Assembly: GCA_017417385.1 (NCBI GenBank)
Contig: JAFPZF010000003.1
Span: 1 to 64,000, forward strand
DNA: 64,000 nucleotides
Source: Bacteroidales bacterium
Lineage (GTDB): Bacteria; Bacteroidota; Bacteroidia; Bacteroidales; Marinilabiliaceae
Direction: 5' to 3'
A model generated the notes under the pieces. It saw only the letters and a program-made list of their open reading frames with translations. It did not search any database and was not told where the DNA came from. Shown here in pieces: positions 8,785 to 17,247 of this stretch (position 1 is the stretch's first letter; every line of letters begins with the position of its first letter). The position numbers and the translations under genes are program-made.

Positions 8785-9804
8785 CTAATTTGATATCGAG
8801 ATAAACACCAGTCCGAGGATGAAGAGGAGGAAGGTCGTAACAATAAGGACGTTCGCCGAGCGGGGTGCGCCCTTGAACTCCTTCCATATAAGCGTTCCCC
8901 AGATAATAGCTACCAGAGGGGCGGCGTTGCTAAGGGCGTAGGAAATAGCAGGGTTGGCGGCAGAGGAGCCCATGAAGCTGACGACCATGCCGCTCATCCA
9001 GATGAAGCCGCCTAGGAGACCTACGACGTGAGTCCTCATATCTCCGGCGAGGTAGTCGCGGAAAGAGACCGGACTGCCGCCGTTGGAGGGGTGGCGCATA
9101 GCGAAGCCGTTGAAGATAGGCGTCGTCATGAGGGCACCGAGGCCGAAGAAGAAGACGCCCGAGTAGGGAGTCAGAGTGCCCGTGCCGCCCGTGACATACT
9201 GCGGGTCGAGTGACTTGACGACGAAGCCGTAGAAGAACACCAGACCGACGGCAGAAGCCAGAGCGAGGAGAATCCCCTTAGTCGGAGTCGTCTTCTGACT
9301 AGTCGTCAGTTGACCGTAGGCCTTGCCGTTGAGGAGGATAGCCACTATGATGATAGCCACGCCAATCCAGAGGAGCGACTCGTTGCCCGGGTAGGCATCG
9401 CCGGCGAGGACAACGAGGAGATAGTTGAACACAATCCCGCCAATCCAGCCGATCCCGCCGCCAATCGGGAAAGCCACGGACATGCCAGCGACAGCTATAG
9501 CAGCGGCGAGGAAGACGTTGGCGAAGTTCCATACCGCGCCGCCGAGGAGAGCCAGGCCGGCACTCTTACAGTCCATAGAAGACAGGTTGCTCAGGAACGA
9601 CTCGCCATCCGAGCCAAAGTTGCCGAGGGTGAGAGCGCCGAGGAGACCAGTCAGGAAGAGCCCGATAGCGAAGTCCCAGTAGTAGAGTTCAGCCGTCCAC
9701 TTGGAGGAGAGGACAAGTTTCTGAGTATTCGACCAGGAGCCCCAGCAGAAGCAGCAGTAGATGCAGCAGAGGAGGCCGAGGAGGTAGTTGCTAACCAAGA
9801 CCAT
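8785..9804 (-). CDS. DMT-superfamily sugar transporter (GRP/RhaT-like)
   Basis: A 339-residue integral membrane protein with about ten TM segments. The start (CCFCWGSWSNTQKLV) and the gate-like motif (FPIGGGIGWIGGIVFNYLL) fit the sugar-uptake branch of the drug/metabolite transporter superfamily (glucose/ribose porter or RhaT relatives). Its place as last gene of the transketolase-kinase-isomerase operon, 12 bases after the isomerase, suggests it imports the sugar that pathway breaks down. The substrate is inferred only from context. Family members are often misnamed multidrug transporters. Confidence 0.75.
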   Translation of the reverse strand: MVLVSNYLLGLLCCIYCCFCWGSWSNTQKLVLSSKWTAELYYWDFAIGLFLTGLLGALTLGNFGSDGESFLSNLSSMDCKSAGLALLGGAVWNFANVFLAAAIAVAGMSVAFPIGGGIGWIGGIVFNYLLVVLAGDAYPGNESLLWIGVAIIIVAILLNGKAYGQLTTSQKTTPTKGILLALASAVGLVFFYGFVVKSLDPQYVTGGTGTLTPYSGVFFFGLGALMTTPIFNGFAMRHPSNGGSPVSFRDYLAGDMRTHVVGLLGGFIWMSGMVVSFMGSSAANPAISYALSNAAPLVAIIWGTLIWKEFKGAPRSANVLIVTTFLLFILGLVFISISN

Positions 9805-9816
9805 AGTGGGGAAGGT

Positions 9817-11241
9817 TTATTGGTGGACGTAGATGTTCCAGCCGAGATAAGTCTCGATAGCCTCCTGCAGGACGTCGACGACATCCGTGCGGCACATAGC
9901 GACGTGGTGTTCGAAGCCGTTCTTGCAGATATACTTCATAAGTCCCTGGAGGTTGTCGACTTCCGTCACAGCGATACAGCCATCCATGCCGTAAGGGTCT
10001 TCGGTGATAGTGCCCTTGCCGAGGTAGGACTTTATGCAGCCCTTCGGGTCGTCGGTAGAGATACGGAAGAAAGTGAAAGGACCGCCGGATACCTTAGCGT
10101 AGACAGCGCCGAAGGTGTTGACCTTGCCGAGCGTCCTGCCGAGGACGCCGAGAGGGCCGAGGCGGAGGTTGTCGTTGCCGACGAACTGCTTAGGGAAGTT
10201 TCCGCAGTGAGTGCAGACGCACTTGTTGCGATCCTCGGCGAAGTTGTTGTTCCAATCGAGGAGGGCAGCGCTCTGGCCAGAGGCGAGCTGGAGGGCGTAC
10301 ATAGAGACAGCGCCAGCGATATCAGTCTCGCAAGCAGCCGGAATCAGTTTGTTGCCGAGCATAGACATCGTCACGCAGGCTGCGCAGCCGTAGTTCTGTT
10401 CGAGCGAGTCCCAGCACTGGATGGCGACGGCCTGAACGTCGTTGGCCTCTATCCAGTTCTCGACAGCGACGCCGAACTTAGCTTGGAGTTTCAGTTTCTC
10501 CTTGTATTCAGCAGGCACAGCGGCGTAGTCGTTGAGACGGCTACACATCTCGGTGAACTTCGGGTCGGAGTCGTCGATCTTCTGAGCAGCGTAGAGAATC
10601 TCGCTAAGGTCGGCAGGTACTACCGTGATGCCGGTGCGCTGGAGCAGCTTCTCGCTGGCGCGGCAAGTGTTGAAGCCGAGCGGGCGGGTGCCTATCTGAC
10701 CGATGCGGCAGTGTCTCAGACCGTTGACTACGCGGCAGATAGCAGCGAAGCGGACGAGGTCCTTCTTGAGGAGGTCCGAGTATATAGAATACGTATGGAG
10801 AGTCGTGTCGGTGAAGGGGATGCCGTACTGGTAGAGATTGTTGCAGACAGAGATCTTGCCGCAGAATGCGTCTCGACGGCTATCGAGGTCAACCTTGTCG
10901 TTCTCGTCGTCGCAAGCCTGAACGAGGACAGGGACGTTGAGGTCGGCGTCGCTGATAGCGTTGATGATACCAATCTCGTAGCCAAAGTTAGGGAGTGAGA
11001 CGATGATGCCATCAATTTCGTCGCGGTGCTGTCGGAACTGTCGGCTGACCTTGAGTCCGTCCTCGCGAGTCTCGATGCTGCTGCTGCCCGTCGGGGTAGC
11101 GTCTTCGGGGAGGATGACGTATTCGAAGCCGAGGCTTTCGATAGACTTGAGGAGTTGCTTGCGAACGTCGCGAGCGAGTTCGGAATTGAAGTAAGCTCGG
11201 GTACCGATGATGATGCCGAAGCACGTTTTGCCGTTTCTCAT
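9817..11241 (-). CDS. L-fucose/L-arabinose-isomerase-like sugar isomerase
   Basis: A 474-residue cytoplasmic enzyme of the L-fucose isomerase fold, which interconverts aldoses and ketoses with a metal. The N-terminus (FGIIIGTRAYFN) and central part (AVAIQCWDSLEQNYGCAAC, then IPAACETDIAGAVSM) are typical of FucI-like proteins. The motif KCVCTHCGNFPKQF marks the C-terminal domain. It is shorter than classical FucI (about 590 residues), so it belongs to the shorter FucI-like branch of broader specificity. The start is ATG 11241; a GTG lies two codons upstream. It lies 39 bases after the kinase and 12 before the transporter. In this operon it should make the ketose that the kinase phosphorylates. 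Confidence 0.8.
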   Translation of the reverse strand: MRNGKTCFGIIIGTRAYFNSELARDVRKQLLKSIESLGFEYVILPEDATPTGSSSIETREDGLKVSRQFRQHRDEIDGIIVSLPNFGYEIGIINAISDADLNVPVLVQACDDENDKVDLDSRRDAFCGKISVCNNLYQYGIPFTDTTLHTYSIYSDLLKKDLVRFAAICRVVNGLRHCRIGQIGTRPLGFNTCRASEKLLQRTGITVVPADLSEILYAAQKIDDSDPKFTEMCSRLNDYAAVPAEYKEKLKLQAKFGVAVENWIEANDVQAVAIQCWDSLEQNYGCAACVTMSMLGNKLIPAACETDIAGAVSMYALQLASGQSAALLDWNNNFAEDRNKCVCTHCGNFPKQFVGNDNLRLGPLGVLGRTLGKVNTFGAVYAKVSGGPFTFFRISTDDPKGCIKSYLGKGTITEDPYGMDGCIAVTEVDNLQGLMKYICKNGFEHHVAMCRTDVVDVLQEAIETYLGWNIYVHQ

Positions 11242-11280
11242 AATCACAAAGTTTTGAGACTTGACGAATAGTGATGGAGA

Positions 11281-12756
11281 CTAAATATTGCAGACGCCGT
11301 TGACGGCATGAAGCCATCCGTCGTAGAGGGCGTTGATATCAGTTCGTTTTACGGGGGAGACAGTCCGCTTAACCTTTTTGAGGGGGAGAACATCCTTAGG
11401 TGATGACCACACGCCGCGAGCGAAGCCGTTCATCAGGACAGCGCCGAGAGCCGAGGCGTCCTCCACCTCCGTCAGTATGAGCGGGCAGCCGAGCAGGTCG
11501 GCTTGCAGTTGCATAAGGAAGACGTTTCTCGTCGGTCCGCCGTCGGCGCTCAGTTCCGTGAGTTTGCCGTTGAGAGCATCCGACATAGTCGATACCAGGT
11601 CCTTGATCTGGAAAGCGATACTCTCGAGGGCGGCGCGTATGACGTGAGCACGAGTCGTGGCGAAAGACATTCCGACGATAGCAGCCTTAGCAGTAGGCTT
11701 CCACCAGGGGGCGCCGAGGCCAGAGAAGGCTGGGACGATGTAGACGCCGCCGTTGTCTGGGACGCTTGTAGCCTCGGCCTCCATGAGGGCGGGGCTGTCG
11801 ATGAGCTTCAGCTGGTCTGATATCCATTTGAGCGTAGCGCCAGTGCTATAGATATTCCCCTCGTAGGCGTAGAACGTCTTGCCCCAGGCTGAGAAGCCGA
11901 CAGACGTCACGAGACCCGGGGGCGGAGGGAGAGGGCAGTCACCGATGTTGACCATTACCGAGGAGCCCGTGCCGTAGGTCACCTTGCCGACACCTTCGGT
12001 GAAGCACATCTGACCGACGAGGGCGCCGTGACTGTCGCCGAGGACGCCAGCGATTTGGATGGGCGACTTGAAGAAGCCGCTTAGCGTCGTCTCGCCGAAA
12101 ATAGAGTCGCAGGGAAGGACCTCGGGCATCATAGAGCGCGGGATGTCGAAGAGAGCGAGAAGGTCGTCGTCCCAGTCGAGCGTATGAATATTGAACAGCA
12201 TCGTCCGGGAGGCGTTCGTCGTATCCGTCTTGAAAGAGGCGCCGTCGGTCAGCTTGTAGATGAGCCAGGTGTCGATAGTCCCCATCATCAGTTCGTCTCG
12301 AGAGGCGGCGGCACGTGCGCCGGGGACATTGTCGAGGAGCCAAGCGACGCCGCTTGCCGAGAAGTTAGGGTCGATAAGGAGCCCACTCCTACTCATCACG
12401 AGGTCAGCCTTGCCGTCAGCCTTGAGGACGGAGCACTGGTGCTGACCGCGAGTGTCTTGCCAGACGACGGCGTTAGCAATAGGCTTGCCAGTCAGGCGGT
12501 TCCAGACCACGACAGTCTCACGCTGATTAGTCAGAGCGATAGAGAGAGAGTCCGACTTGTGTCCAGCGGAGACAGCCTTGATAGCCTCGACAGTATTAGC
12601 GTATATCTCCTCGGGGTCGTGCTCGACGAAGCCCGCCTGGGGGTAGAATTGCTTGTGAGGAATATCGTGGCGAGCCAAGACGTTGCAGTTCTCGTCGAAC
12701 AGCATAGCCTTGGTGGCCGAGGTGCTTTGGTCGATAGCGATAATCAAGTTGCTCAT
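11281..12756 (-). CDS. FGGY-family carbohydrate kinase (glycerol-kinase-like; candidate apulose kinase)
   Basis: A 491-residue cytoplasmic sugar kinase. It has the N-terminal phosphate loop (IIAIDQSTSATKAMLF), NQRE (77-80), VVWQDTRG (about 97-104), the catalytic aspartate in GDSHGALVGQ (Asp241) and the ATP site (YGTGSSVMVN). It most resembles GlpK. However, the tyrosine that touches glycerol in GlpK (DPYFS) is replaced by Asn131 (DPNFS), so glycerol is doubtful as substrate. ATG 12756 is chosen; the longer frame would overlap the transketolase gene and has no family match. It lies between the transketolase pair and the isomerase, as expected for an isomerase-kinase-transketolase route. A role in phosphorylating released dihydroxyacetone is an alternative. 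Confidence 0.8.
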   Translation of the reverse strand: MSNLIIAIDQSTSATKAMLFDENCNVLARHDIPHKQFYPQAGFVEHDPEEIYANTVEAIKAVSAGHKSDSLSIALTNQRETVVVWNRLTGKPIANAVVWQDTRGQHQCSVLKADGKADLVMSRSGLLIDPNFSASGVAWLLDNVPGARAAASRDELMMGTIDTWLIYKLTDGASFKTDTTNASRTMLFNIHTLDWDDDLLALFDIPRSMMPEVLPCDSIFGETTLSGFFKSPIQIAGVLGDSHGALVGQMCFTEGVGKVTYGTGSSVMVNIGDCPLPPPPGLVTSVGFSAWGKTFYAYEGNIYSTGATLKWISDQLKLIDSPALMEAEATSVPDNGGVYIVPAFSGLGAPWWKPTAKAAIVGMSFATTRAHVIRAALESIAFQIKDLVSTMSDALNGKLTELSADGGPTRNVFLMQLQADLLGCPLILTEVEDASALGAVLMNGFARGVWSSPKDVLPLKKVKRTVSPVKRTDINALYDGWLHAVNGVCNI

Positions 12757-12790
12757 CTGCTGGATTTTGAGGGTTGGAACCAGAAACCGA

Positions 12791-13732
12791 TTATTTGAGA
12801 AGCGCCATGCAGGCGTCGAAGATACCCTGATAGTCGAAGCCGTAGTGGCGGAAGACCGTGAGCGGGGCGGCGTGGATAACATTCTCGTCTGGGACGCCGA
12901 GGATTCTCATCTTCACGGGACATTCCTGAGCCGTTATCTCAGCCACGATAGAGCCGAGACCGCCGTAGATACTATGTTCCTCGGCCGTGACAATCCTGCC
13001 AGTCTCCTTAGCCGCCTTGAGGACAATATCCTTGTCGAAAGGCTTGAGGGAGTGGATGTCGATTACGCGCGCCTTGATGCCCTTCTTGCGGAGCATCTCG
13101 CCAGCCTCCTTACAGTTGGCGACAGTCTCGCCAGTCCCGATGATCGTTATATCGTCGCCGTCCATGATAGTCGTACCCTTGCCGAGGGAGAAATCAAAGT
13201 CGTCGGACTCGTAGACATCCGGGACAGCGTTTCTGCCGACGCGGATGTAGGCAGGCTTCTTGCGGTCGGCGATAGCGAGGAGGAGGCGTCTCGTCTGGCG
13301 GACGTCGGAGGGAAGGTAGACCTCCATGCCAGGGAAGGTGCGGAGGGCGGCGATGTCGTGAAGACTATGGTGAGTAGCGCCGAGCTGACTATAGGCTACA
13401 CCACCGCTAACGCCGAGAATCTTGACAGGCATCTGAGAGTAGGCCATGTCCACCTTGACCTGTTCGAGGGCGCGGGCGACGTAGAAGCAAGCAGGTCCGA
13501 AGACGAAAGCCTTCTTGCCAGCTGAGGCGAGACCTGCAGCCACGCCGATAGCGTTTTGTTCAGCTATGCCGACCTCGACGAACTGGTCGGGGAGGAGACG
13601 GGCGAAGTCAGTGAGAGTTGCGGAGCCGCTTGCGTCAGATGTCACAGCGACAATATCTTTATCTTTTCTGCCGAGCTCGATAAGAGTATCAGTAAAGCTC
13701 TTGCGGCAAGGAATCTTATTAGGCTCTTTCAT
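12791..13732 (-). CDS. Transketolase, C-terminal subunit
   Basis: A 313-residue subunit carrying the pyrimidine-binding and C-terminal domains of a split transketolase. The catalytic glutamate that activates thiamine diphosphate is in FVEVGIAEQN (Glu58). Other cues are THHSLHDIAALR (about 120-132) and the C-terminal HSIYGGLGSIVAE. It needs the N-terminal subunit encoded 5 bases upstream. Split transketolases of this kind move two-carbon units between sugar phosphates. In the known D-apiose route a split pair acts on apulose 4-phosphate. The operon here has the matching isomerase and kinase, but this assignment is inference. Confidence 0.88.
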   Translation of the reverse strand: MKEPNKIPCRKSFTDTLIELGRKDKDIVAVTSDASGSATLTDFARLLPDQFVEVGIAEQNAIGVAAGLASAGKKAFVFGPACFYVARALEQVKVDMAYSQMPVKILGVSGGVAYSQLGATHHSLHDIAALRTFPGMEVYLPSDVRQTRRLLLAIADRKKPAYIRVGRNAVPDVYESDDFDFSLGKGTTIMDGDDITIIGTGETVANCKEAGEMLRKKGIKARVIDIHSLKPFDKDIVLKAAKETGRIVTAEEHSIYGGLGSIVAEITAQECPVKMRILGVPDENVIHAAPLTVFRHYGFDYQGIFDACMALLK

Positions 13733-13737
13733 AGGAA

Positions 13738-14562
13738 TTACAGTTTAGAGATACGAGAAGAGATTTCATTTTTCGCGATAGCGAACTGTTCGTCGTCTGG
13801 GACACCGTGGTGCCACTTAGCGACGCCCTCCATGAAAGAGACCCCGAGGCCCTTCGTCGAGTGAGAGATGACGAGGTGAGGTTTACCTATAGAGAAGTTG
13901 ATAGATTCGAAAGTGTCGACAATATCAGAGATGCTGTCTCCGTTCATCTCCTTGACGTCCCAGCCGAAGGCCGACCAGCGGTCGGAGATAGACTCGATAG
14001 GCATCACTTCCTCCGTCGAGCCCGATATCTGAAGACCGTTACGGTCGATGATGGCGACGAGGTTGTCGAGGTGATATTTGTTGGCGCACATAGCGGCCTC
14101 GTAGATAGAGCCTTCGGCTTGTTCGCCGTCGCCCATGACGACGAAAGTCTTGAAAGACTGCTTGTTCATCTTAGCGGCGAGAGCCATGCCGACGCCTGCT
14201 GAGAGACCGTGACCGAGGGCGCCAGTATTGATTTCGACGCCGGGGATAGTGACGTCTGGGTGACCGCCGAGGTGTGCGAAGTCCCTGCCATAGTTCTTAA
14301 TGTCCTCTTGAGGAATAAAGCCACGGTCTGCGAGGACGCAGTAGAGGGCTTCGGCGCAATGCCCCTTGCTAAGGACGAAGCGGTCGCGGTCCTTGTCCTT
14401 AGGGTTTTGCGGGTTGACGTTGAGAATCCTGTTGTACAGGACGTTGAGGACATTGAGGACGGAGAGGTCTCCGCCAGTATGTCCAGTCTTGGCGTTGTGG
14501 ATAAGCTCGAGGAGGTCGAGCCTCAGTTGTTCGGACTTCTTAGTAAGTTGTTTTATGTCCAT
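13738..14562 (-). CDS. Transketolase, N-terminal (thiamine diphosphate-binding) subunit
   Basis: A 274-residue subunit that binds the diphosphate end of thiamine diphosphate. Cues are TGHTGG (27-31), SKGH (65-68), the GALGHGLSAGVG loop (114-125) and the metal/cofactor motif GDGE (144-147) closing at the Asn of IIDRNG (about 175). ATG 14562 is taken as start; a GTG six codons upstream is also open. It is the first gene of the five-gene minus-strand operon, directly behind the promoter at 14651-14680, with the C-terminal subunit 5 bases downstream. Housekeeping transketolase in this phylum is usually a single polypeptide, so this split pair is likely pathway-specific. Confidence 0.88.
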   Translation of the reverse strand: MDIKQLTKKSEQLRLDLLELIHNAKTGHTGGDLSVLNVLNVLYNRILNVNPQNPKDKDRDRFVLSKGHCAEALYCVLADRGFIPQEDIKNYGRDFAHLGGHPDVTIPGVEINTGALGHGLSAGVGMALAAKMNKQSFKTFVVMGDGEQAEGSIYEAAMCANKYHLDNLVAIIDRNGLQISGSTEEVMPIESISDRWSAFGWDVKEMNGDSISDIVDTFESINFSIGKPHLVISHSTKGLGVSFMEGVAKWHHGVPDDEQFAIAKNEISSRISKL

Positions 14563-14650
14563 CGTTTCCTCATTGTTCACGGTGCGGCGTCGAAGAGTAA
14601 GTCATAGACGAATCGCAGACGTACATCGGCACGGCAACCATTTGTAAGGG

Positions 14651-14680
14651 CAAAGGTAATGAATAAATGGGGAATGCAAA
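14651..14680 (-). promoter_or_regulatory. Promoter of the transketolase-kinase-isomerase operon
   Basis: On the minus strand, a perfect -7 box TACCTTTG (complement of 14651-14658) is preceded by TTTG (complement of 14677-14680) with 18 bases between. Transcription would start near 14645 and leave a leader of about 80 bases to the ATG at 14562. The box lies after the DeoR gene, so the operon can be controlled separately from its regulator. Confidence 0.6.
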
Positions 14681-14728
14681 GGAAAACGAAATAAAAAATC
14701 CGTATTTAGTGTTTCTTTTTTCTTAGTT

Positions 14729-15532
14729 CTACCTTTCGATTGCTTTCGCAATAATATATTTGACGTCGTAGTCACTAAGCATCTTAGCGTTTTCGGCGGT
14801 GATACCCTCGTCGGTGATGATATAGTCGACGAGCGAGAGTGCGCCGAGGCTGGCGAAGGAGCTCTTGCCGATCTTAGTAGAGTCTGCGACGAGGTAGACA
14901 GAGTCGGAGACATCTATCATAGCCTTCTTGACGACGAGGTCGCTAGTGCTCGGGTAGGTGAGGCCAGTACGGAGGTTGATGCCGGCTGTTGCGAGGAAGA
15001 GCTTATCGGCGTGGATATTATTGAAGTACTCAGCAGCCTTGTCGCCGGTGAGGGAGAGCGTCGGAGACTTAAACTCGCCGCCGGTGACGTTGAGGTCGAT
15101 GCTAGGGTCACGGCCGAGAATCATAGCTATGTTGATAGCGTTGGTGATGACGCGGAGGTTTCGGAAGCCGCTGATTAGCTTAGCAATTTCCGTCGTCGTC
15201 GAGCCGGAGTCGAGGATAATCGTGTCGCCGTCGTTGATCAGTTTGATAGCTTCCATGGCGATAGCCTGTTTAGCGGCCATGTTCTGCTGGTTGACGACAG
15301 CTAGCTCGCGGACGTTGCCTCCCACGTTGCTGATAGTAGCGCCGCCATGCTCTCGGACCACGAGGCCTTGTCTTTCGAGGCGTTCGAGGTCTTGTCTGAT
15401 AGTCACTTCGGTCACCTTGAAAATGCGGCTAAGTTCAGCCACTTTAGCTTGACCATCCTCGGTGATCATTGCGAGGATTTTCTCCCGTCGTTGGCCGGCG
15501 AGATTCTTGTTATCTTTATTTTTCTCTTCCAT
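14729..15532 (-). CDS. DeoR-family transcriptional regulator
   Basis: A 267-residue DNA-binding protein. An N-terminal winged helix-turn-helix (about 14-68, QRREKILAMITEDGQAKVAE, then VTEVTIRQDLERLE) is joined to a sugar-phosphate-sensing domain (GDTIILDSGSTTTEIAK, then ITNAINIA). These proteins usually repress a sugar operon until a phosphorylated intermediate binds. ATG 15532 (MEEKNKDN) is chosen; the longer frame begins in the promoter region and has no family match. It sits immediately upstream of the operon it probably controls and divergent from the polygalacturonase gene. A minus-strand -7 box TATCTTTG (15538-15545) is just 5 bases before the start. Confidence 0.88.
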   Translation of the reverse strand: MEEKNKDNKNLAGQRREKILAMITEDGQAKVAELSRIFKVTEVTIRQDLERLERQGLVVREHGGATISNVGGNVRELAVVNQQNMAAKQAIAMEAIKLINDGDTIILDSGSTTTEIAKLISGFRNLRVITNAINIAMILGRDPSIDLNVTGGEFKSPTLSLTGDKAAEYFNNIHADKLFLATAGINLRTGLTYPSTSDLVVKKAMIDVSDSVYLVADSTKIGKSSFASLGALSLVDYIITDEGITAENAKMLSDYDVKYIIAKAIER

Positions 15533-15537
15533 AACCA

Positions 15538-15545
15538 CAAAGATA
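15538..15545 (-). promoter_or_regulatory. Possible -7 box for the DeoR gene
   Basis: TATCTTTG on the minus strand fits TAnnTTTG, but it is only a few bases from the start codon and no -33 element was found. It would give a nearly leaderless message. Confidence 0.3.
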
Positions 15546-15721
15546 AAAAAACATTTATAAATGTGTACTGATGTAGAGGATTTTCGTTTTATGTTTCGAA
15601 TTTTTGCCTTTGAAGAGCAGAAATAAACGTTTAGGTTGTGATAAAGCGTCATCGAAATATGACGAACGGTAGTTAAGGTGTAAAAAGAATAGCGTAATCA
15701 GCTGTTCGTAGGTTGTTCGGC

Positions 15722-15752
15722 TTTGCGGTTTGGAGTTTCGTGATTACATTTG
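15722..15752 (+). promoter_or_regulatory. Promoter of the polygalacturonase gene
   Basis: TTTG (15722-15725), 19 bases, then TACATTTG (15745-15752): a full match to the Bacteroidota promoter pattern. The expected start of transcription is near 15759, about 20 bases before the ATG at 15779. Confidence 0.65.
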
Positions 15753-15778
15753 TAGAACATAAGAGAAAACAAAGACAA

Positions 15779-17188
15779 ATGAAACGAAGTACAATGTTGC
15801 TGGCTGCCGTGGTGATGCTGGCAAGTAGTTGCACGAAGAGTGCAGAGACAGGGGGCGCATGTCCCGGACCGTGCATTAGTTCGGCGATACCGTTTGAGAT
15901 GCCGAAGATAGAAGGAGTCAAGATAGCAGGCGGGGAAGTCGTAGTGACGGCGACGGGAGCTAAGGGCGACGGCAAGACCAAGTGCACAGAAGCGATACAG
16001 AAGGCCATTGATACACAGTCGGAGAAAGGCGGCGGACGTGTTGTCGTGCCGCAGGGCGTATGGTTGACGGGACCTATCGTCATGAAGAGCGGGATAGACC
16101 TACATCTCGAGGCTGGTGCAGTGCTCCTCTTCTCGGCGGACATCGACGACTATCCGAAGATAGAGACCGTATATGAGGGGACGAAGATGGAGAAGCGCCA
16201 GTCTCCAATCACGGGAGAGGGGCTGAGCAACATAGCGATAACAGGACGAGGAGTCATAGACGGAAATGGGCAGGCGTGGAGACCGCTGAAGAAGCAGAAA
16301 GTCACCGAAAGCCAGTGGAAGCGAATGACGAAGGGGGGCGAGTTCCCGAGGGAGGACATGTGGTATCCGAGCGAGGAGCGAGTGTACAGGCGGCCAGTCA
16401 TGGTGCACTTAGAGAGTTGCAAGAACGTATTGCTGCAGGGTGTGACATTCCAGAACTCGCCGGCGTGGAACATACATCCGATGCTGTGTGAGAACGTCGT
16501 CATAGACGGGATAACGGCGCGCAACCCGGCGTATGCGCAGAATGGAGATGCGCTGGACCTCGAGAGCTGCAAGAACGTGTACGTATTGAACTCAGTCTTT
16601 GATGCAGGAGATGACTGCATCTGCCTGAAGAGCGGGCGAGACGAGGAGGGCAGGAAGCGAGGAGTCCCGACCGAGAATGTCGTCGTCAGTGGATGCACAG
16701 TATTCAGTGGGCATGGTGGCTTCGTCGTCGGTAGCGAGATGAGCGGAGGAGTCAGGAACGTATATGTCGAGAACTGCCAGTTCGTCGGGACAGACGCGGG
16801 GCTGCGATTCAAGAGCTGCAGGGGACGCGGAGGAGTCGTCGAGAACATATATATAAAAGGAGTGAGCATGGCGGGAATCTTGGGAGACGCCGTCACGTTT
16901 GACATGCATTACGGTGCGAAGTCGGTCATCGAGGAGATCAACGGAGTCAGGGTGAACAAGACAGAGCCGGAGAAGGCCGACGAGACCACTCCAGTCTTCA
17001 GGAACATAGACATCAGCGACGTCAGCTGTGTCGGCGCGAGGAGGGCGTTGTATTTCAATGGTCTGCCAGAGATGCCGATAAAGAACATCAAGCTACGGAA
17101 CATATCCATCAAGGCAGAGAACGAGGGAGACTTCTTCTTCTGCGAGGGTATAGACAAGGAGAATGTAGAAATCAGCGTCGCGGAGTAG
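15779..17188 (+). CDS. GH28 polygalacturonase, lipoprotein
   Basis: A 469-residue enzyme that hydrolyses galacturonan backbones of pectin. The signal MKRSTMLLAAVVMLASSC has a lipobox with Cys18, so the protein is membrane-anchored. The parallel beta-helix carries the family's active-site words: NGDALDL (about 255, in place of NTD), GDDCICLKSG (about 276), GHGGFVVGSE (about 310) and RFKSCRGRGG (about 342, RIK position). ATG 15779 is chosen over the longer frame because it gives the lipoprotein signal and follows the promoter. It is divergent from the DeoR gene, so the enzyme may share regulation with the sugar operon. It could also act on substituted galacturonans such as apiogalacturonan; this is inference. 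Confidence 0.9.
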   Translation: MKRSTMLLAAVVMLASSCTKSAETGGACPGPCISSAIPFEMPKIEGVKIAGGEVVVTATGAKGDGKTKCTEAIQKAIDTQSEKGGGRVVVPQGVWLTGPIVMKSGIDLHLEAGAVLLFSADIDDYPKIETVYEGTKMEKRQSPITGEGLSNIAITGRGVIDGNGQAWRPLKKQKVTESQWKRMTKGGEFPREDMWYPSEERVYRRPVMVHLESCKNVLLQGVTFQNSPAWNIHPMLCENVVIDGITARNPAYAQNGDALDLESCKNVYVLNSVFDAGDDCICLKSGRDEEGRKRGVPTENVVVSGCTVFSGHGGFVVGSEMSGGVRNVYVENCQFVGTDAGLRFKSCRGRGGVVENIYIKGVSMAGILGDAVTFDMHYGAKSVIEEINGVRVNKTEPEKADETTPVFRNIDISDVSCVGARRALYFNGLPEMPIKNIKLRNISIKAENEGDFFFCEGIDKENVEISVAE

Positions 17189-17205
17189 CGACAGAAAGAA
17201 TAATA

Positions 17206-17247
17206 GACGCGAGGGGGAGGGTCGACGGAGGCACTCCCCCTCGCGTC
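17206..17247 (+). terminator. Terminator hairpin after the polygalacturonase
   Basis: GACGCGAGGGGGAG pairs perfectly with CTCCCCCTCGCGTC (14 bp) shortly after the stop codon. The trailing sequence is TATAAATT rather than a clean T run, so termination efficiency is uncertain. Confidence 0.7.

Noticed and set aside
9310-10998. Plus-strand open frame of 562 codons opposite the isomerase gene
   Set aside because: It is antisense to a convincing fucose-isomerase-like enzyme, and its translation (Glu/Val/Ala-rich) shows no family pattern.
12757-12882. Longer N-terminus for the FGGY kinase starting at 12882
   Set aside because: It would overlap the transketolase gene and add about 42 residues with no family match before the conserved start MSNLIIAIDQ.
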